Source: Nitrospirota bacterium
GTDB taxonomy: Bacteria; Nitrospirota; Thermodesulfovibrionia; Thermodesulfovibrionales; UBA6898
Assembly: GCA_021783515.1 (NCBI GenBank)
Contig: JAJXTV010000003.1
Span: 1-64,000, forward strand
Direction: 5' to 3'
Length of the DNA stretch: 64,000 bases
The position numbers and the translations under genes were made by a program. The notes beneath the pieces were generated by a model, which was given only the letters and a program-made list of their open reading frames with translations, did not search any database and was not told where the DNA came from. Of this stretch, positions 22,561-31,181 are shown one piece after another. Every line of letters begins with the position of its first letter. Position 1 is the first letter of the stretch.

Positions 22561-23351
22561 TCTCATTTCCCGACATAGACCCGGTGATCGTCAGGCTCGG
22601 TCCATTTTCCGTCAGATGGTACGGCCTAATGTACATCATCGGCTTTGCGGCCTCCTATTTTCTTGTCAGATATCAGGTGAAGAAAAAGAAGCTCGCCGTG
22701 ACTGCCGGAGAAATCGACTCGCTCTATTCATTTCTCATTCTTGGTCTTATCGTAGGCGCGAGGGTCGGATATGTGATATTCTATAATCTGACTGGCTACC
22801 TAAAGTCCCCGTTTGAAATATTCGCTGTATGGCATGGGGGAATGTCTTTCCACGGCGGACTGATCGGCGCGATCGTTGCGGGAGGAATATTTTCCATAAG
22901 ATACAAACACGATTTACGGGCGCTTTCAGACCTTGTTATCGTAACAGCGCCTATCGGCCTCGGCCTGGGAAGGCTCGGGAATTTCATAAACGGAGAACTT
23001 TACGGCAGGATAACCGATGTTCCGTGGGGGATGGTATTTTCGGGGGGCGGCCCGCTGCCCAGGCATCCCTCGCAGCTTTATGAATTCCTTCTTGAAGGCG
23101 CAGTGTTGTTTGTCATCCTGTGGCTTATCAAGAGTAGAGACCCGAAGCCGGGAATGCTTACCTCGCTCTTTCTCGTTTTATACGGGTCATTCAGATTTAT
23201 TGCCGAGTTTTTCAGAGAGCCGGATTCCGGGCTTGGGTTTATTCTCGGCCCCTTCACCATGGGGCAGGCGCTCAGCTCCGTGATGATGCTGGCCGGATTT
23301 GTCATCGCAGCGATCGGTCCGCTGAGGAAGAAACTTGAAGAAGAAGAATAA
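22557..23351 (+). CDS. lgt: prolipoprotein diacylglyceryl transferase, apparent ATA start
   Basis: A membrane enzyme that attaches diacylglycerol to lipoprotein cysteines. The conserved features are FPDIDPVIVRLGPFSVRWYGL, HGGMSFHGGLIGA, GRLGNFINGELYGR and HPSQLYE. About seven membrane segments. The start is odd: no ATG/GTG/TTG lies near the expected N-terminus. ATA at 22557 overlaps the ATPase stop (ATAG) and is 7 nt after GGAGG (22545-22549), exactly where a start should be. The only ordinary alternative is GTG at 22482, which would add 25 unlikely residues inside the ATPase gene. The product would lipidate, among others, the PhnD-like sensor. Confidence 0.9.
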   Translation: MVSFPDIDPVIVRLGPFSVRWYGLMYIIGFAASYFLVRYQVKKKKLAVTAGEIDSLYSFLILGLIVGARVGYVIFYNLTGYLKSPFEIFAVWHGGMSFHGGLIGAIVAGGIFSIRYKHDLRALSDLVIVTAPIGLGLGRLGNFINGELYGRITDVPWGMVFSGGGPLPRHPSQLYEFLLEGAVLFVILWLIKSRDPKPGMLTSLFLVLYGSFRFIAEFFREPDSGLGFILGPFTMGQALSSVMMLAGFVIAAIGPLRKKLEEEE

Positions 23352-23381
23352 GGCAAAACGTCATTGACAAGGAGAAATGTC

Positions 23382-23687
23382 TTGCGGTTTACACCTCCTA
23401 TGAAATTCAGAAGGGCGTCGCTCTTAGTCATAATTGCGCTGACGCTTTCAATAACAGTCCCCCTTATAACCGACAGCTTTTCGGCCTGTAAAAAAGATTG
23501 CAGCGCCTGCATCGGTACGGGCCGGTCATCCCCGGTATATTTAAAAATCAAAACCGATATGCCTGCAATCCATCAATCTTTATGCGCAAATTGCCGTATG
23601 GCATTAAGCAGCTATCGTTATATTTCCGGCGACATATCAAAGACAGCCCTGATTATATCTGTAATAGAACATCCTCCTGAAGTCTAA
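23382..23687 (+). CDS. small exported Cys-rich protein
   Basis: 101 residues if started at TTG 23382 (AGGAG 8 nt upstream); ATG 23400 is the alternative. It has a signal peptide or membrane helix (ASLLVIIALTLSITVPL) and then CKKDCSAC and LCANCRMAL, four to five cysteines that could bind metal or form disulfides. It ends the P-ATPase/lgt gene string. No family recognised. Confidence 0.6.
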   Translation: MRFTPPMKFRRASLLVIIALTLSITVPLITDSFSACKKDCSACIGTGRSSPVYLKIKTDMPAIHQSLCANCRMALSSYRYISGDISKTALIISVIEHPPEV

Positions 23688-23717
23688 CATACTTTTCCAA
23701 ACAAAACGGTTTTACAG

Positions 23718-23744
23718 AAGTCGGCTGGCATTGCGAGCCGACTT
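23718..23744 (+). terminator. hairpin, probable terminator
   Basis: AAGTCGGCT (23718-23726) pairs with AGCCGACTT (23736-23744). A TTTTT run follows 7 nt later at 23751. Confidence 0.55.
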
Positions 23745-23795
23745 GGGCGCTTTTTCGGGCGCTCCTGAAAATTAAAAATTGGAGGAAGTTAACCT

Positions 23796-24554
23796 ATGGA
23801 AAAAAACGAGGCAATAAAAGATGGACAAGTCATATCGAGAAGGGAAATGATTGTCGGAGCAGGCGCACTGGCTGTCGGCGCTGCCGTTGCAAGGCTTGGC
23901 CTGACAGATGCCGTTGCCAAGGAACTGCCGGCAAAATACCCCTATGTAAAATTAGACCCCGAAGAGATCGGAGAAAGGGCTTATCAAAGCTGGTATAAAG
24001 GATTCTGTTCTTATGCCGTTGCAGATGCAATACTCGGCACACTTCAGGACAGGGTTGGAGAACCGTACACAGCACTTCCTATTCTGAATATGAGCAAATG
24101 GGGATACGGCGGTGGTGTAGGATGGGGAACGATGTGCGGATGTCTGATAGGAACAGGCATCGTTACGGGCGTCATAGCAGGACAAGAAGGAGAAGCCATA
24201 TTTAACGAGGTGATACATTGGTATTCAGAAAACGAACTGCCTGCTTACAATCCAAAGAACCCAAAGCTTGCGGGCTTTACACCTGTACGGACAAAGAGCG
24301 ACTCGCCTCTTTGCCATATTTCAACGAACAGGTGGACAAAGAAGTCAGGTTTTGTAAAACTTACTCCCCAAAGAAAAGACAGGTGCGCGCGGCTTGTGGC
24401 CGAGACAGCAATGCAGACGGCAATGCAGTTAAATGATTGGGCAGACGGCAAGTTTAAGAAAAAACATGAATTCCAGTTAGCGATTTTCGGAACTACCACC
24501 CAGAGCAATTGCATGGATTGTCATGGGACGAATGTTCCGAAAGTGCCGAGATAA
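23796..24554 (+). CDS. Tat-exported C_GCAxxG_C_C / split-Soret-like cytochrome
   Basis: 252 residues. The N-terminus has a Tat signal (SRREMIVGAG). The body matches the C_GCAxxG_C_C redox family: FCSYAVADAILG, GYGGGVGWGTMCGCLIGTG and scattered further cysteines. Near the C-terminus there is one c-haem site, CMDCH. This combination is known from split-Soret cytochrome c of Desulfovibrio, a periplasmic haem protein of unsettled function. It lies just before an ACR3-type permease and may support metalloid redox chemistry (inference). RBS GGAGG precedes the ATG, and a strong terminator follows at 24581. Confidence 0.8.
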   Translation: MEKNEAIKDGQVISRREMIVGAGALAVGAAVARLGLTDAVAKELPAKYPYVKLDPEEIGERAYQSWYKGFCSYAVADAILGTLQDRVGEPYTALPILNMSKWGYGGGVGWGTMCGCLIGTGIVTGVIAGQEGEAIFNEVIHWYSENELPAYNPKNPKLAGFTPVRTKSDSPLCHISTNRWTKKSGFVKLTPQRKDRCARLVAETAMQTAMQLNDWADGKFKKKHEFQLAIFGTTTQSNCMDCHGTNVPKVPR

Positions 24555-24580
24555 TCAACAAACTTGGCGCTTAGAATTCT

Positions 24581-24610
24581 GCGGAGGGGGCTTTTGCCCC
24601 TTCCGCCTTT
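24581..24610 (+). terminator. Rho-independent terminator
   Basis: GCGGAGGGGGC (24581-24591) pairs with GCCCCTTCCGC (24596-24606) around a TTTT loop, followed by CTTTA. Ends the split-Soret-like gene. Confidence 0.75.
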
Positions 24611-24651
24611 ATGTTTAAAGATATATAATTTATTTGCGGAGGGGAATCAAA

Positions 24652-25677
24652 ATGTCAAAAATGAACAAAGAATCCGAAGTCACGCTCGGCAGGTTCGAGA
24701 AATATATCTATCTCTGGATTGTCTTGTGCGGAGTCGCCGGTCTGCTCCTTGGTAAACTCTTCCCGCGAATTGTGCACGACGTCAATGCGATTACCGTCAG
24801 CGGCGTTTCCATCCCCATCGCCGTCCTCATGTTCTTCCTCATGTACCCCGCCATGGCTAAGGTCAGGCTGGAGGAAGTATCCCATGCCGTCAGAAACATC
24901 GGTCCCACGATTATGACCCTTATCGCAAACTGGCTCATCGCGCCGCCGTTGATGGTGTTTCTGGCATGGCTGTTTCTGGACAACCCCGACTTCAAGGCCG
25001 GAACGATCCTCCTGGGCATTTCGCCCTGTACCGGAATGGTGCTCTTCTGGATCTCCTTTGCTCGCGGCAATGTAACTCAAGGCGTCGTAATCACTGCAAT
25101 CAACGCTCTTTCGACTCTCTTGCTTTATGCTCCCTTTGCGGCGTTTTATCTCGGCGTGGGAGGAGTGCCTGTACCTTTTTCGCTGGTTGCGGTAAGCGTA
25201 ATGTTGTTCGTCGGCCTTCCCTTGCTTGCAGGCCAGGTTTCCAAGCGGCTCTTGATCCGTCGCAAGGGCGAACAATGGTTTACAGACCGTTACATGCCAG
25301 TGATGAGCAACCTTGCGACAGGGTCTTTGCTGGGAATGCTTGTGCTTCTATTTTCATCGGAAGGCCAGAAGATATTAGCGTATCCCCTGACAGTTGCTTT
25401 GATTGCTGTTCCGGTTTTTTTGCACTTTGTGGTCATGGTGGCGGGAACTCATCTGACCGCGTGGCTGCTTCGCTATCGCTATGAGGACGCAGCAATGGCA
25501 ACGCTCATCGGCTCAAGCACCCAATTTGAGGTCGCCATAGGCACGGCAATGGTCGTCTTCGGCCTTGGCTCGGGCGCCGCACTGGCAACGGTTGTGGGAC
25601 CGCTGATCGAAGTGCCTGTGATGGTGACTGCGACAAAATTGCTGAGAAAGACCCGACCTTATTTTTCACAAAAATAG
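24652..25677 (+). CDS. ACR3-family arsenite efflux permease (variant)
   Basis: 341 residues with ten predicted membrane helices. Start ATG 24652 with RBS GGAGGGG. ACR3 landmarks: LMYPAMAKVRLEE, GISPCTGMVLFWISFARG (the substrate-site Cys), and the final VVGPLIEVPVMV. Classical ACR3 has SNNFELA in helix 9; here it is SSTQFEVAI, so substrate preference may differ (arsenite, antimonite or another). The protein exports the trivalent oxyanion using the proton-motive force. Next to a broken PhnD-like gene and after a redox cytochrome, it extends the metalloid theme of the locus. Confidence 0.85.
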   Translation: MSKMNKESEVTLGRFEKYIYLWIVLCGVAGLLLGKLFPRIVHDVNAITVSGVSIPIAVLMFFLMYPAMAKVRLEEVSHAVRNIGPTIMTLIANWLIAPPLMVFLAWLFLDNPDFKAGTILLGISPCTGMVLFWISFARGNVTQGVVITAINALSTLLLYAPFAAFYLGVGGVPVPFSLVAVSVMLFVGLPLLAGQVSKRLLIRRKGEQWFTDRYMPVMSNLATGSLLGMLVLLFSSEGQKILAYPLTVALIAVPVFLHFVVMVAGTHLTAWLLRYRYEDAAMATLIGSSTQFEVAIGTAMVVFGLGSGAALATVVGPLIEVPVMVTATKLLRKTRPYFSQK

Positions 25678-25772
25678 ACAATCAGAGGAAATGCTATGTT
25701 CCTCGCCAAATCAACTATGTTATTCATGCTTGAAGGACTCTGTGAGATACGAGATGGCCTAAGGATTTCGAT

Positions 25773-26522
25773 ATGAACGATCTCGATGAATTGATGAAGG
25801 TATTTGGAGAGGCCGGCGGCAACAAGGCTATACTTGAAAACAATGAGATAGCGCATCTTGTCGCAAGCGGTCATAAATTACAAAGAGAAAAGCCAAGAGA
25901 ATTTGATGATCTTTTGCACCATGGGAATATTGCTGCGGCTTTCATCAGCCCTCAGTTTTATATGAAAAACCGCATGATGTCAGATTTGGAGTTTCTTGTT
26001 GCCCCACAGATTAACGGTGAACCATATTATTACCCATTTATCATTGTCCGTAAGAAAGCCGAGATTAGCAATATAGCAGATCTGAGGGGAAAACGTTTTG
26101 CATTAGGCAAACCAGAATTCGAGTTGGCAGAACTTGCCCCTATGCCAATCGCAGGCGCGGTTAACCATTGACACAGAGCCTGGTAAGTTCTTCCTTACTA
26201 TTCAGTACGTGCAGAATCTTCAAGAGGCTTTATATTTAATTGCGAGCGGCCAGATTGATGGTGCAAGCGTGGAAAGCAGTTCCTATAACTATTCGATAAA
26301 AAAATCGAGCATGCTTCCGAAACAACAATTCTGTTCAAATCATCGCGGATGCCTGAACCTCCATTCGTTGTAAAAAGTGGCCTGGAATTAATGATAAAAG
26401 AGAAGCTCAAAGCGATACTTCTGAAGATGCACATGGATCCGGAGAGAAGGACCACTCTGAATGATCTGGGCTTTGATAAATTTACTGTTCCGAAGATCTC
26501 GATATACCGTAAAATTAAGTAG
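25773..26522 (+). pseudogene. broken PhnD-like substrate-binding protein gene
   Basis: Three consecutive frames encode pieces of one PhnD-type protein. Residues from 25773 include FDDLLHHGNIAAAFISPQFY and ISNIADLRGKRFALGK; the frame stops near 26171. A second frame continues with QEALYLIASGQIDGASVESSS, and a third with EPPFVVKSGLELM...FTVPKISIYRKIK, ending at TAG 26520-26522. At least two frameshifts and no signal peptide. The order of the pieces matches the intact lipoprotein at 15283-16197. It looks like a decayed second AioX-like sensor beside the ACR3 gene. Confidence 0.75.
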
Positions 26523-26572
26523 GTCCACATGAAATGGCATAAATAAAACTGTGTTCTTTATAGAATCAATTA

Positions 26573-26825
26573 GGTAATATATTGTTGTATAGAGTGGGCG
26601 GCAGAATATGGGTCCCGGTCACTGAAAAGTGGCAAAATGGATTGAGATATGGATTGCGACAAGGCAATATTTCCCATGTCGGAAGAATGTCGGAAAAATT
26701 ATGATAAATAGTGCAAAAATAGGGTAAATTAGGACAAGAAAAAGCAAATAAAATCAAATAGATAGGGTATTTAACAGCGCTTGGGGTGCGAGTGGTCGCC
26801 TGTTCAAATCAGGTCGCCCCGACCA
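26573..26825 (+). repeat. long direct repeat, copy A, ending in tRNA-Pro fragment
   Basis: About 253 bp closely matching 32523-32773. Similarity stops exactly at the CCA of a tRNA 3' end. Just before it (about 26555-26572) the DNA reads ...LYRIN-stop, resembling the end of the DUF4143 ATPase gene that precedes copy B, so copy A also seems to be the right end of a related element. It contains paired ATGTCGGA motifs (26676-26683 and 26687-26694), candidate recombinase arm sites; a third pair lies at 26873-26891. Confidence 0.85.
26775..26825 (+). other. att-like core: 3' half of tRNA-Pro(GGG), copy A
   Basis: Contains the anticodon loop TTGGGGT, T-arm GCCTG-TTCAAAT-CAGGT (26798-26814), acceptor strand CGCCCCG, discriminator A and encoded CCA. 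No 5' half is present, so it is not a functional tRNA. Such 3' tRNA fragments are typical products of site-specific integration. Confidence 0.8.
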
Positions 26826-27246
26826 TATAAATCAAGGACTTACAGAGTTTTGTAGGTCCTTGATTTTTTTTCATGTCGCAAGAATGTCGGAACTTTTTTT
26901 CATGGGTGTTTTTTAGTGGCCAAATAAGCATAAAAATCAGATAATTTTTCATCTTTTTTTTCCTATTAAAATAACTTCGAAAAATTTCATCAGGACGTAT
27001 TTTTTCGTTAATTGAGGGATCTGAATTGCGGTGATACCACCGGGATGCATGGGCCGATAACCCTGTCACAATATCCCGAAGGCTGTCTTTTTGAGTAATC
27101 TGTGAATATAGGATCGCCATAAATTGCTGCCATGTCGTAAAGGTCTTCACGTATCGGTCTCCATGATACTCTTTCACTGCTTTTTCAAAATGATATCTCG
27201 GACAAAGCTTCAATATCTCCGAGAAGATTGTGTATACTTTTTTCAT
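26809..27246 (-). pseudogene. truncated IS4-type transposase (N-terminal fragment)
   Basis: The ATG at 27246 follows AGGAGGAAC. The first ~80 residues, FSEILKLCPRYHFEKAV, FTTWQQFMAILYSQ and QKDSLRDIVTGLSAHASRWYHRN, match the DUF4372 N-terminal domain of IS4-family transposases. The rest, including the DDE catalytic core, is absent; the frame runs on through unrelated DNA and stops inside the tRNA fragment. A dead IS remnant at the left end of the island. Confidence 0.75.
26830..26870 (+). terminator. terminator after tRNA fragment A
   Basis: ATCAAGGAC...GTCCTTGAT stem with one T-G wobble and an inner TACA/TGTA extension, followed by eight T residues. Probably the former terminator of the tRNA gene. 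Confidence 0.75.
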
Positions 27247-27347
27247 GGTCTGTTCCTCCTTGCTGGTATAGGGTTTCGTCACTTCTTTTACCAACAAGTA
27301 TAAAGAGCAGACCTTATCTTTATAAATATTTACCGGACACTAATGAT

Positions 27348-30008
27348 ATGAACAGGGAATTACACGCAGTTATAATGCCAGGCGGCGATGTTCAGCTTGA
27401 ATGGTCGCTGTCTGAAGAACGGGTCCCTAAGAGCCGGCAGTTGCTGGAACAGGAGATATTCCGGCGTTTTACTGAGGACAAGGCTTCAGCATTTCTATTA
27501 CTTGGCTTCAGCGACAAATCCATTGAGCTTTCCGATTCACTCAATTTCTGGCGCGCCTTTGCGGGCATGTTCGCCGAAAAGCTAAGACTGACGCCTGACC
27601 TGGAGCAAATTAGGGAGGACCTCAACGTCTCGCTTTCACCCGACGAAATCCGGTCAGTCCTTGATAGCGCACCTCTCATGACCGGGGCTGAGTATCTGAC
27701 AGCTGTCCTCCTTGAAAATATATGGAACGGTCTTAACAGATGTTTTACGGAGGGTGTCAGGCCTTACAAAGGGACTGTCGAAGAGTTCATCAGATCTTAT
27801 AGCCCGAAGGTGCATCTGATAGGGAGGGTATATTTCCATCTGGTCGAAAACAAGAAGGACGATGCGCCCTTTGCCTTCCTGGCCACTTATTCAACAGGCC
27901 TCAACGCACAGGGAACATCCAAACATCTTCCTTTGAAATATGCCCTGGAAGAATTCGGCAAGGATAATAATAGACTCCTGGATCTGCTTTCGACTGTACA
28001 CCTTACCGCCAGGGAGAGCGGATTCATCAGCGAGCTGCTGGAATCAGGAGAAATCTTTCATCCTCTTTCAATGACAACACAAGAGGCATACACCTTTCTA
28101 AAAGAGATTCCGATCTATGAGAGTGCCGGGATACTTTGCAGAATCCCGAACTGGTGGAAGGGATCCGCTCAGGGGGTAAGACTTCGGATAACTGCCGGAG
28201 ATAAACAGCCTTCTCATGTCGGAATGGACGCTCTCCTTGATTTCAGGCCCGAGCTCCTTATTGGGGACACGGTCATCCCGGAAGAAGAAGCCCGGCTGCT
28301 GCTTCTGAAATCAGATGGTCTCGCGTGGATCAAAAACAGATGGGTGGCGGTCGATCCGGAGAAACTGAAACTGACCCTTGAGGCATATGAGAAGGCGCGT
28401 GGTATGATTGCGGCTGGCGAATTCAGCTTCAGAGACGCGATGCGTATGCAGTTGGACCCGAAATCCGCTTTGGGAGTTGCTGGCCAATCACAGGATATTG
28501 AACTGACAAACGGCAGATGGCTCGATACTGTGCTGAAAAAGCTCAGGAGCCCTGAGTCGATCGACTTTGCTCGGACAGGTAAAGCACTCAAGGCCGACCT
28601 CAGGCCGTACCAGCAGAAGGGGGTGAACTGGCTTGCTTTTCTCCATTCTTTGAGGCTTGGGATCTGCCTGGCGGATGATATGGGGCTCGGCAAGACCGTG
28701 CAGGTAATCGGCCTGCTTACTATCATCAAAGCTCAGGAACCGGGCCTGCCGAGCTTGCTCGTGGTGCCGGCGTCCCTGCTTTCGAATTGGGAGAGTGAGC
28801 TCACCCGTTTTGCGCCGGACCTGATTTTTTGTATCGCGCACCCCAGCGCGCCTTTGGGAAGAAAGATAGAGCCGAAAGGCGCTGACTCACTGAAGGGGAC
28901 CGATCTTGTGATTACGACTTACTCCTTAGCGCAGAGATATGAGTGGCTTCACGAGCGTGATTGGAATTACATTATACTCGACGAAGCCCAGGCTATAAAG
29001 AACCCTGCCGCAAAACAGACTCGGAGCCTCAAGAGGCTCAAGGCCCAAAACAGGATAGCCATGACAGGCACGCCGGTTGAAAACAGACTGTCAGATATTT
29101 GGTCCCTGTTCGACTTCATCAACCCCGGGCTTCTCGGAGGCGCAAAGGAATTCGGCGAATTCACAAAGGCGCTCCACCAATCTCCGGAGGGCTACGCAAG
29201 ACTAAGGCGGATCATCAGCCCCTATATCCTGAGACGCCTGAAAACGGACAAGGCGGTAATTTCAGACCTGCCTGACAAGGTCGAAATGAAGACCTACGCA
29301 TCTTTGAGCAAGAAACAGCTTCTCCTCTATAAAGAGATGGTCCGTGAACTCAAGGAGAAGATAGAGCGGACAGATGGCATTCAGCGTAAAGGGCTGGTCC
29401 TCTCTTCACTCATGAAATTCAAACAGCTTTGCAATCACCCTGACCAGTACCTCGGAACAGGTGGATACGATGAAGAAGAAAGCGGCAAGTTCGGACGCCT
29501 CAGAGAGATATGCGAGACCATTCTTGAAAAAAGGGAAAAGGTGCTGGTCTTTTCACAGTTCAAGGAGATAGCCGGACCCCTTCAAGAGTTCCTTGCCCGT
29601 GTATTCGGAAGAGAAGGCCTCATCCTGCACGGCGGCACAGCAGTGGCCAAGAGAAAGGGTCTGTTAGACAAATTCCAGAGCGACTCTTATATCCCGTTTA
29701 TGGTCCTTTCATTAAAGGCGGGCGGGGTGGGTCTGAACCTTACGGCTGCGAATCATGTTATACACTTTGACCGGTGGTGGAACCCGGCGGTCGAGAACCA
29801 GGCTACTGACCGTGTCTTCAGAATAGGCCAGAAAAAAGGCGTTGTCGTCCACAAATTCATAACAGAGGGTACGATTGAAGAAAAGATCGACAAGATGATA
29901 GAAGGCAAGATTAAGCTGGCCCGGGAAGTGATTCAGGCAGGAGGAGAAGACTGGATAACGGAGATGAATAATGATGAGCTGATCGAGCTATTTTCTTTAT
30001 CTGTATGA
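27348..30008 (+). CDS. SNF2-family DEAD/DEAH helicase
   Basis: 886 residues from ATG 27348. A long N-terminal region (to ~400) precedes the SNF2 core: LRPYQQKGVNWLAF, Walker A LADDMGLGKTVQ, DEAQ box, TGTPVENRLSDIWSLFDF, then helicase C with LVFSQF, LSLKAGGVGLNLTAAN and DRVFRIGQ. It should be an ATP-driven DNA translocase. No nuclease domain is seen. It is followed after 66 bp by a SWIM-domain gene; this pair is conserved in many bacteria (for example ywqA-ywqB in Bacillus) but its function is not established. Here the pair is cargo of an island between tRNA-fragment repeats. Confidence 0.92.
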   Translation: MNRELHAVIMPGGDVQLEWSLSEERVPKSRQLLEQEIFRRFTEDKASAFLLLGFSDKSIELSDSLNFWRAFAGMFAEKLRLTPDLEQIREDLNVSLSPDEIRSVLDSAPLMTGAEYLTAVLLENIWNGLNRCFTEGVRPYKGTVEEFIRSYSPKVHLIGRVYFHLVENKKDDAPFAFLATYSTGLNAQGTSKHLPLKYALEEFGKDNNRLLDLLSTVHLTARESGFISELLESGEIFHPLSMTTQEAYTFLKEIPIYESAGILCRIPNWWKGSAQGVRLRITAGDKQPSHVGMDALLDFRPELLIGDTVIPEEEARLLLLKSDGLAWIKNRWVAVDPEKLKLTLEAYEKARGMIAAGEFSFRDAMRMQLDPKSALGVAGQSQDIELTNGRWLDTVLKKLRSPESIDFARTGKALKADLRPYQQKGVNWLAFLHSLRLGICLADDMGLGKTVQVIGLLTIIKAQEPGLPSLLVVPASLLSNWESELTRFAPDLIFCIAHPSAPLGRKIEPKGADSLKGTDLVITTYSLAQRYEWLHERDWNYIILDEAQAIKNPAAKQTRSLKRLKAQNRIAMTGTPVENRLSDIWSLFDFINPGLLGGAKEFGEFTKALHQSPEGYARLRRIISPYILRRLKTDKAVISDLPDKVEMKTYASLSKKQLLLYKEMVRELKEKIERTDGIQRKGLVLSSLMKFKQLCNHPDQYLGTGGYDEEESGKFGRLREICETILEKREKVLVFSQFKEIAGPLQEFLARVFGREGLILHGGTAVAKRKGLLDKFQSDSYIPFMVLSLKAGGVGLNLTAANHVIHFDRWWNPAVENQATDRVFRIGQKKGVVVHKFITEGTIEEKIDKMIEGKIKLAREVIQAGGEDWITEMNNDELIELFSLSV

Positions 30009-30074
30009 CGTTATCCATCTGCCCCTGTGATAAAATAGCTCTGTTAATTTATTCAATTTAAAAGGAACATAACT

Positions 30075-31046
30075 ATGTCTTATTGGGAATATCCACGATA
30101 TGTATCCGTAGCAGAGAAAAAGGCAAAGGCGGCGAAGAAACTTAAGCAGTTGTCCAAAAAGAACCCGGACCTGAAGCCCGTGGTTTTACAGGGCTCGGCT
30201 ATCGCCCGCACCTGGTGGGGCAAGGCATGGAACCTCAATCTTGAACGATACGCTGATTACCATAATCGCATCGGCAGAGGACGGAGTTACGTACGTCACG
30301 GGGCGGTCCTGGACCTCCAGATCGACCCAGGAGAGGCGCGGGCCGCTGTCCAGGGATCACATTCAAGCCCTTATTCAGTGGTTATCAGCATAAAAACTTT
30401 AAAGAAGGATATTTGGAATACGATCCTGGATCAATGTCAAGGCATGCTTGAATCTCTTCAGGAACTCCTTAACGGTAACTTCCCCAAAACAATGGGGGAG
30501 ATCTTTACTCATAAGGATGCAGGCATGTTCCCATCGCCGAAAGAGATCAAATTCAGTTGTTCCTGTCCGGACTGGGCTGGTATGTGCAAGCATGTTGCGG
30601 CAACTCTATACGGCATCGGAGCCCGGCTCGATGAGAGCCCGGAGTTGTTTTTCAGGATGCGAAAGGTGGAAATGGGCGATCTGATAGGACAGGCAATCTC
30701 AGGACACAAGCAAGAACTCTTGGCCAGAGCATCAAAGAAAAGCTCCAGGATTATTGAAGAAGCTGATTTGTCTGACAGATTCGGCATTGAACTCGAACAG
30801 AGTTTCGTGATATCTTCTTCGGTCTCAGCAGAGGAGACTGTTCCTGTTTCGCCTCGAAAGAGAAAAAAGACCGCATCCGCGGCTCAAAGCAAATTACCGG
30901 CAAAAAACCGTCCAGGCCAGAAAGGCTCAAAGAAAATAAAGAAGATGTTAACCAGGAAGCAGGCACCGACAAGCAAGGGGGCAGGCAAGCCGGAGAAAGA
31001 AAAAAATAAGGTGACTTCTCTGGCTAAGAAGTTAAGAATGAGATAA
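30075..31046 (+). CDS. SWIM zinc-finger protein, SNF2 partner
   Basis: 323 residues. The N-terminal region includes GSAIARTWWGKAWNLNLE, typical of SNF2-linked SWIM proteins. The SWIM finger is FSCSCPDWAGMCKHVAATLY (CxC-x6-CxH). The last ~80 residues are Lys-rich and low-complexity, probably a nucleic-acid-binding tail. RBS AAAGGA precedes the ATG. It probably works with the SNF2 protein on DNA; the exact role is unknown. Confidence 0.88.
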   Translation: MSYWEYPRYVSVAEKKAKAAKKLKQLSKKNPDLKPVVLQGSAIARTWWGKAWNLNLERYADYHNRIGRGRSYVRHGAVLDLQIDPGEARAAVQGSHSSPYSVVISIKTLKKDIWNTILDQCQGMLESLQELLNGNFPKTMGEIFTHKDAGMFPSPKEIKFSCSCPDWAGMCKHVAATLYGIGARLDESPELFFRMRKVEMGDLIGQAISGHKQELLARASKKSSRIIEEADLSDRFGIELEQSFVISSSVSAEETVPVSPRKRKKTASAAQSKLPAKNRPGQKGSKKIKKMLTRKQAPTSKGAGKPEKEKNKVTSLAKKLRMR

Positions 31047-31181
31047 GCCTCAGATCAGGAGGAGACCATGGAAATTGGAGAAATAGGATAAGAGACAGGT
31101 TAACTATCATTACATATTCTTCAGGTATAGCCTCTAAAACGTTACAATCTAACATTAAAATATGTTATATAATATGACATA

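Noticed and set aside
26775-26825. An intact tRNA-Pro gene
   Set aside because: Only the 3' half is present at both sites; the 5' acceptor strand CGGGGCG and D-arm are missing.
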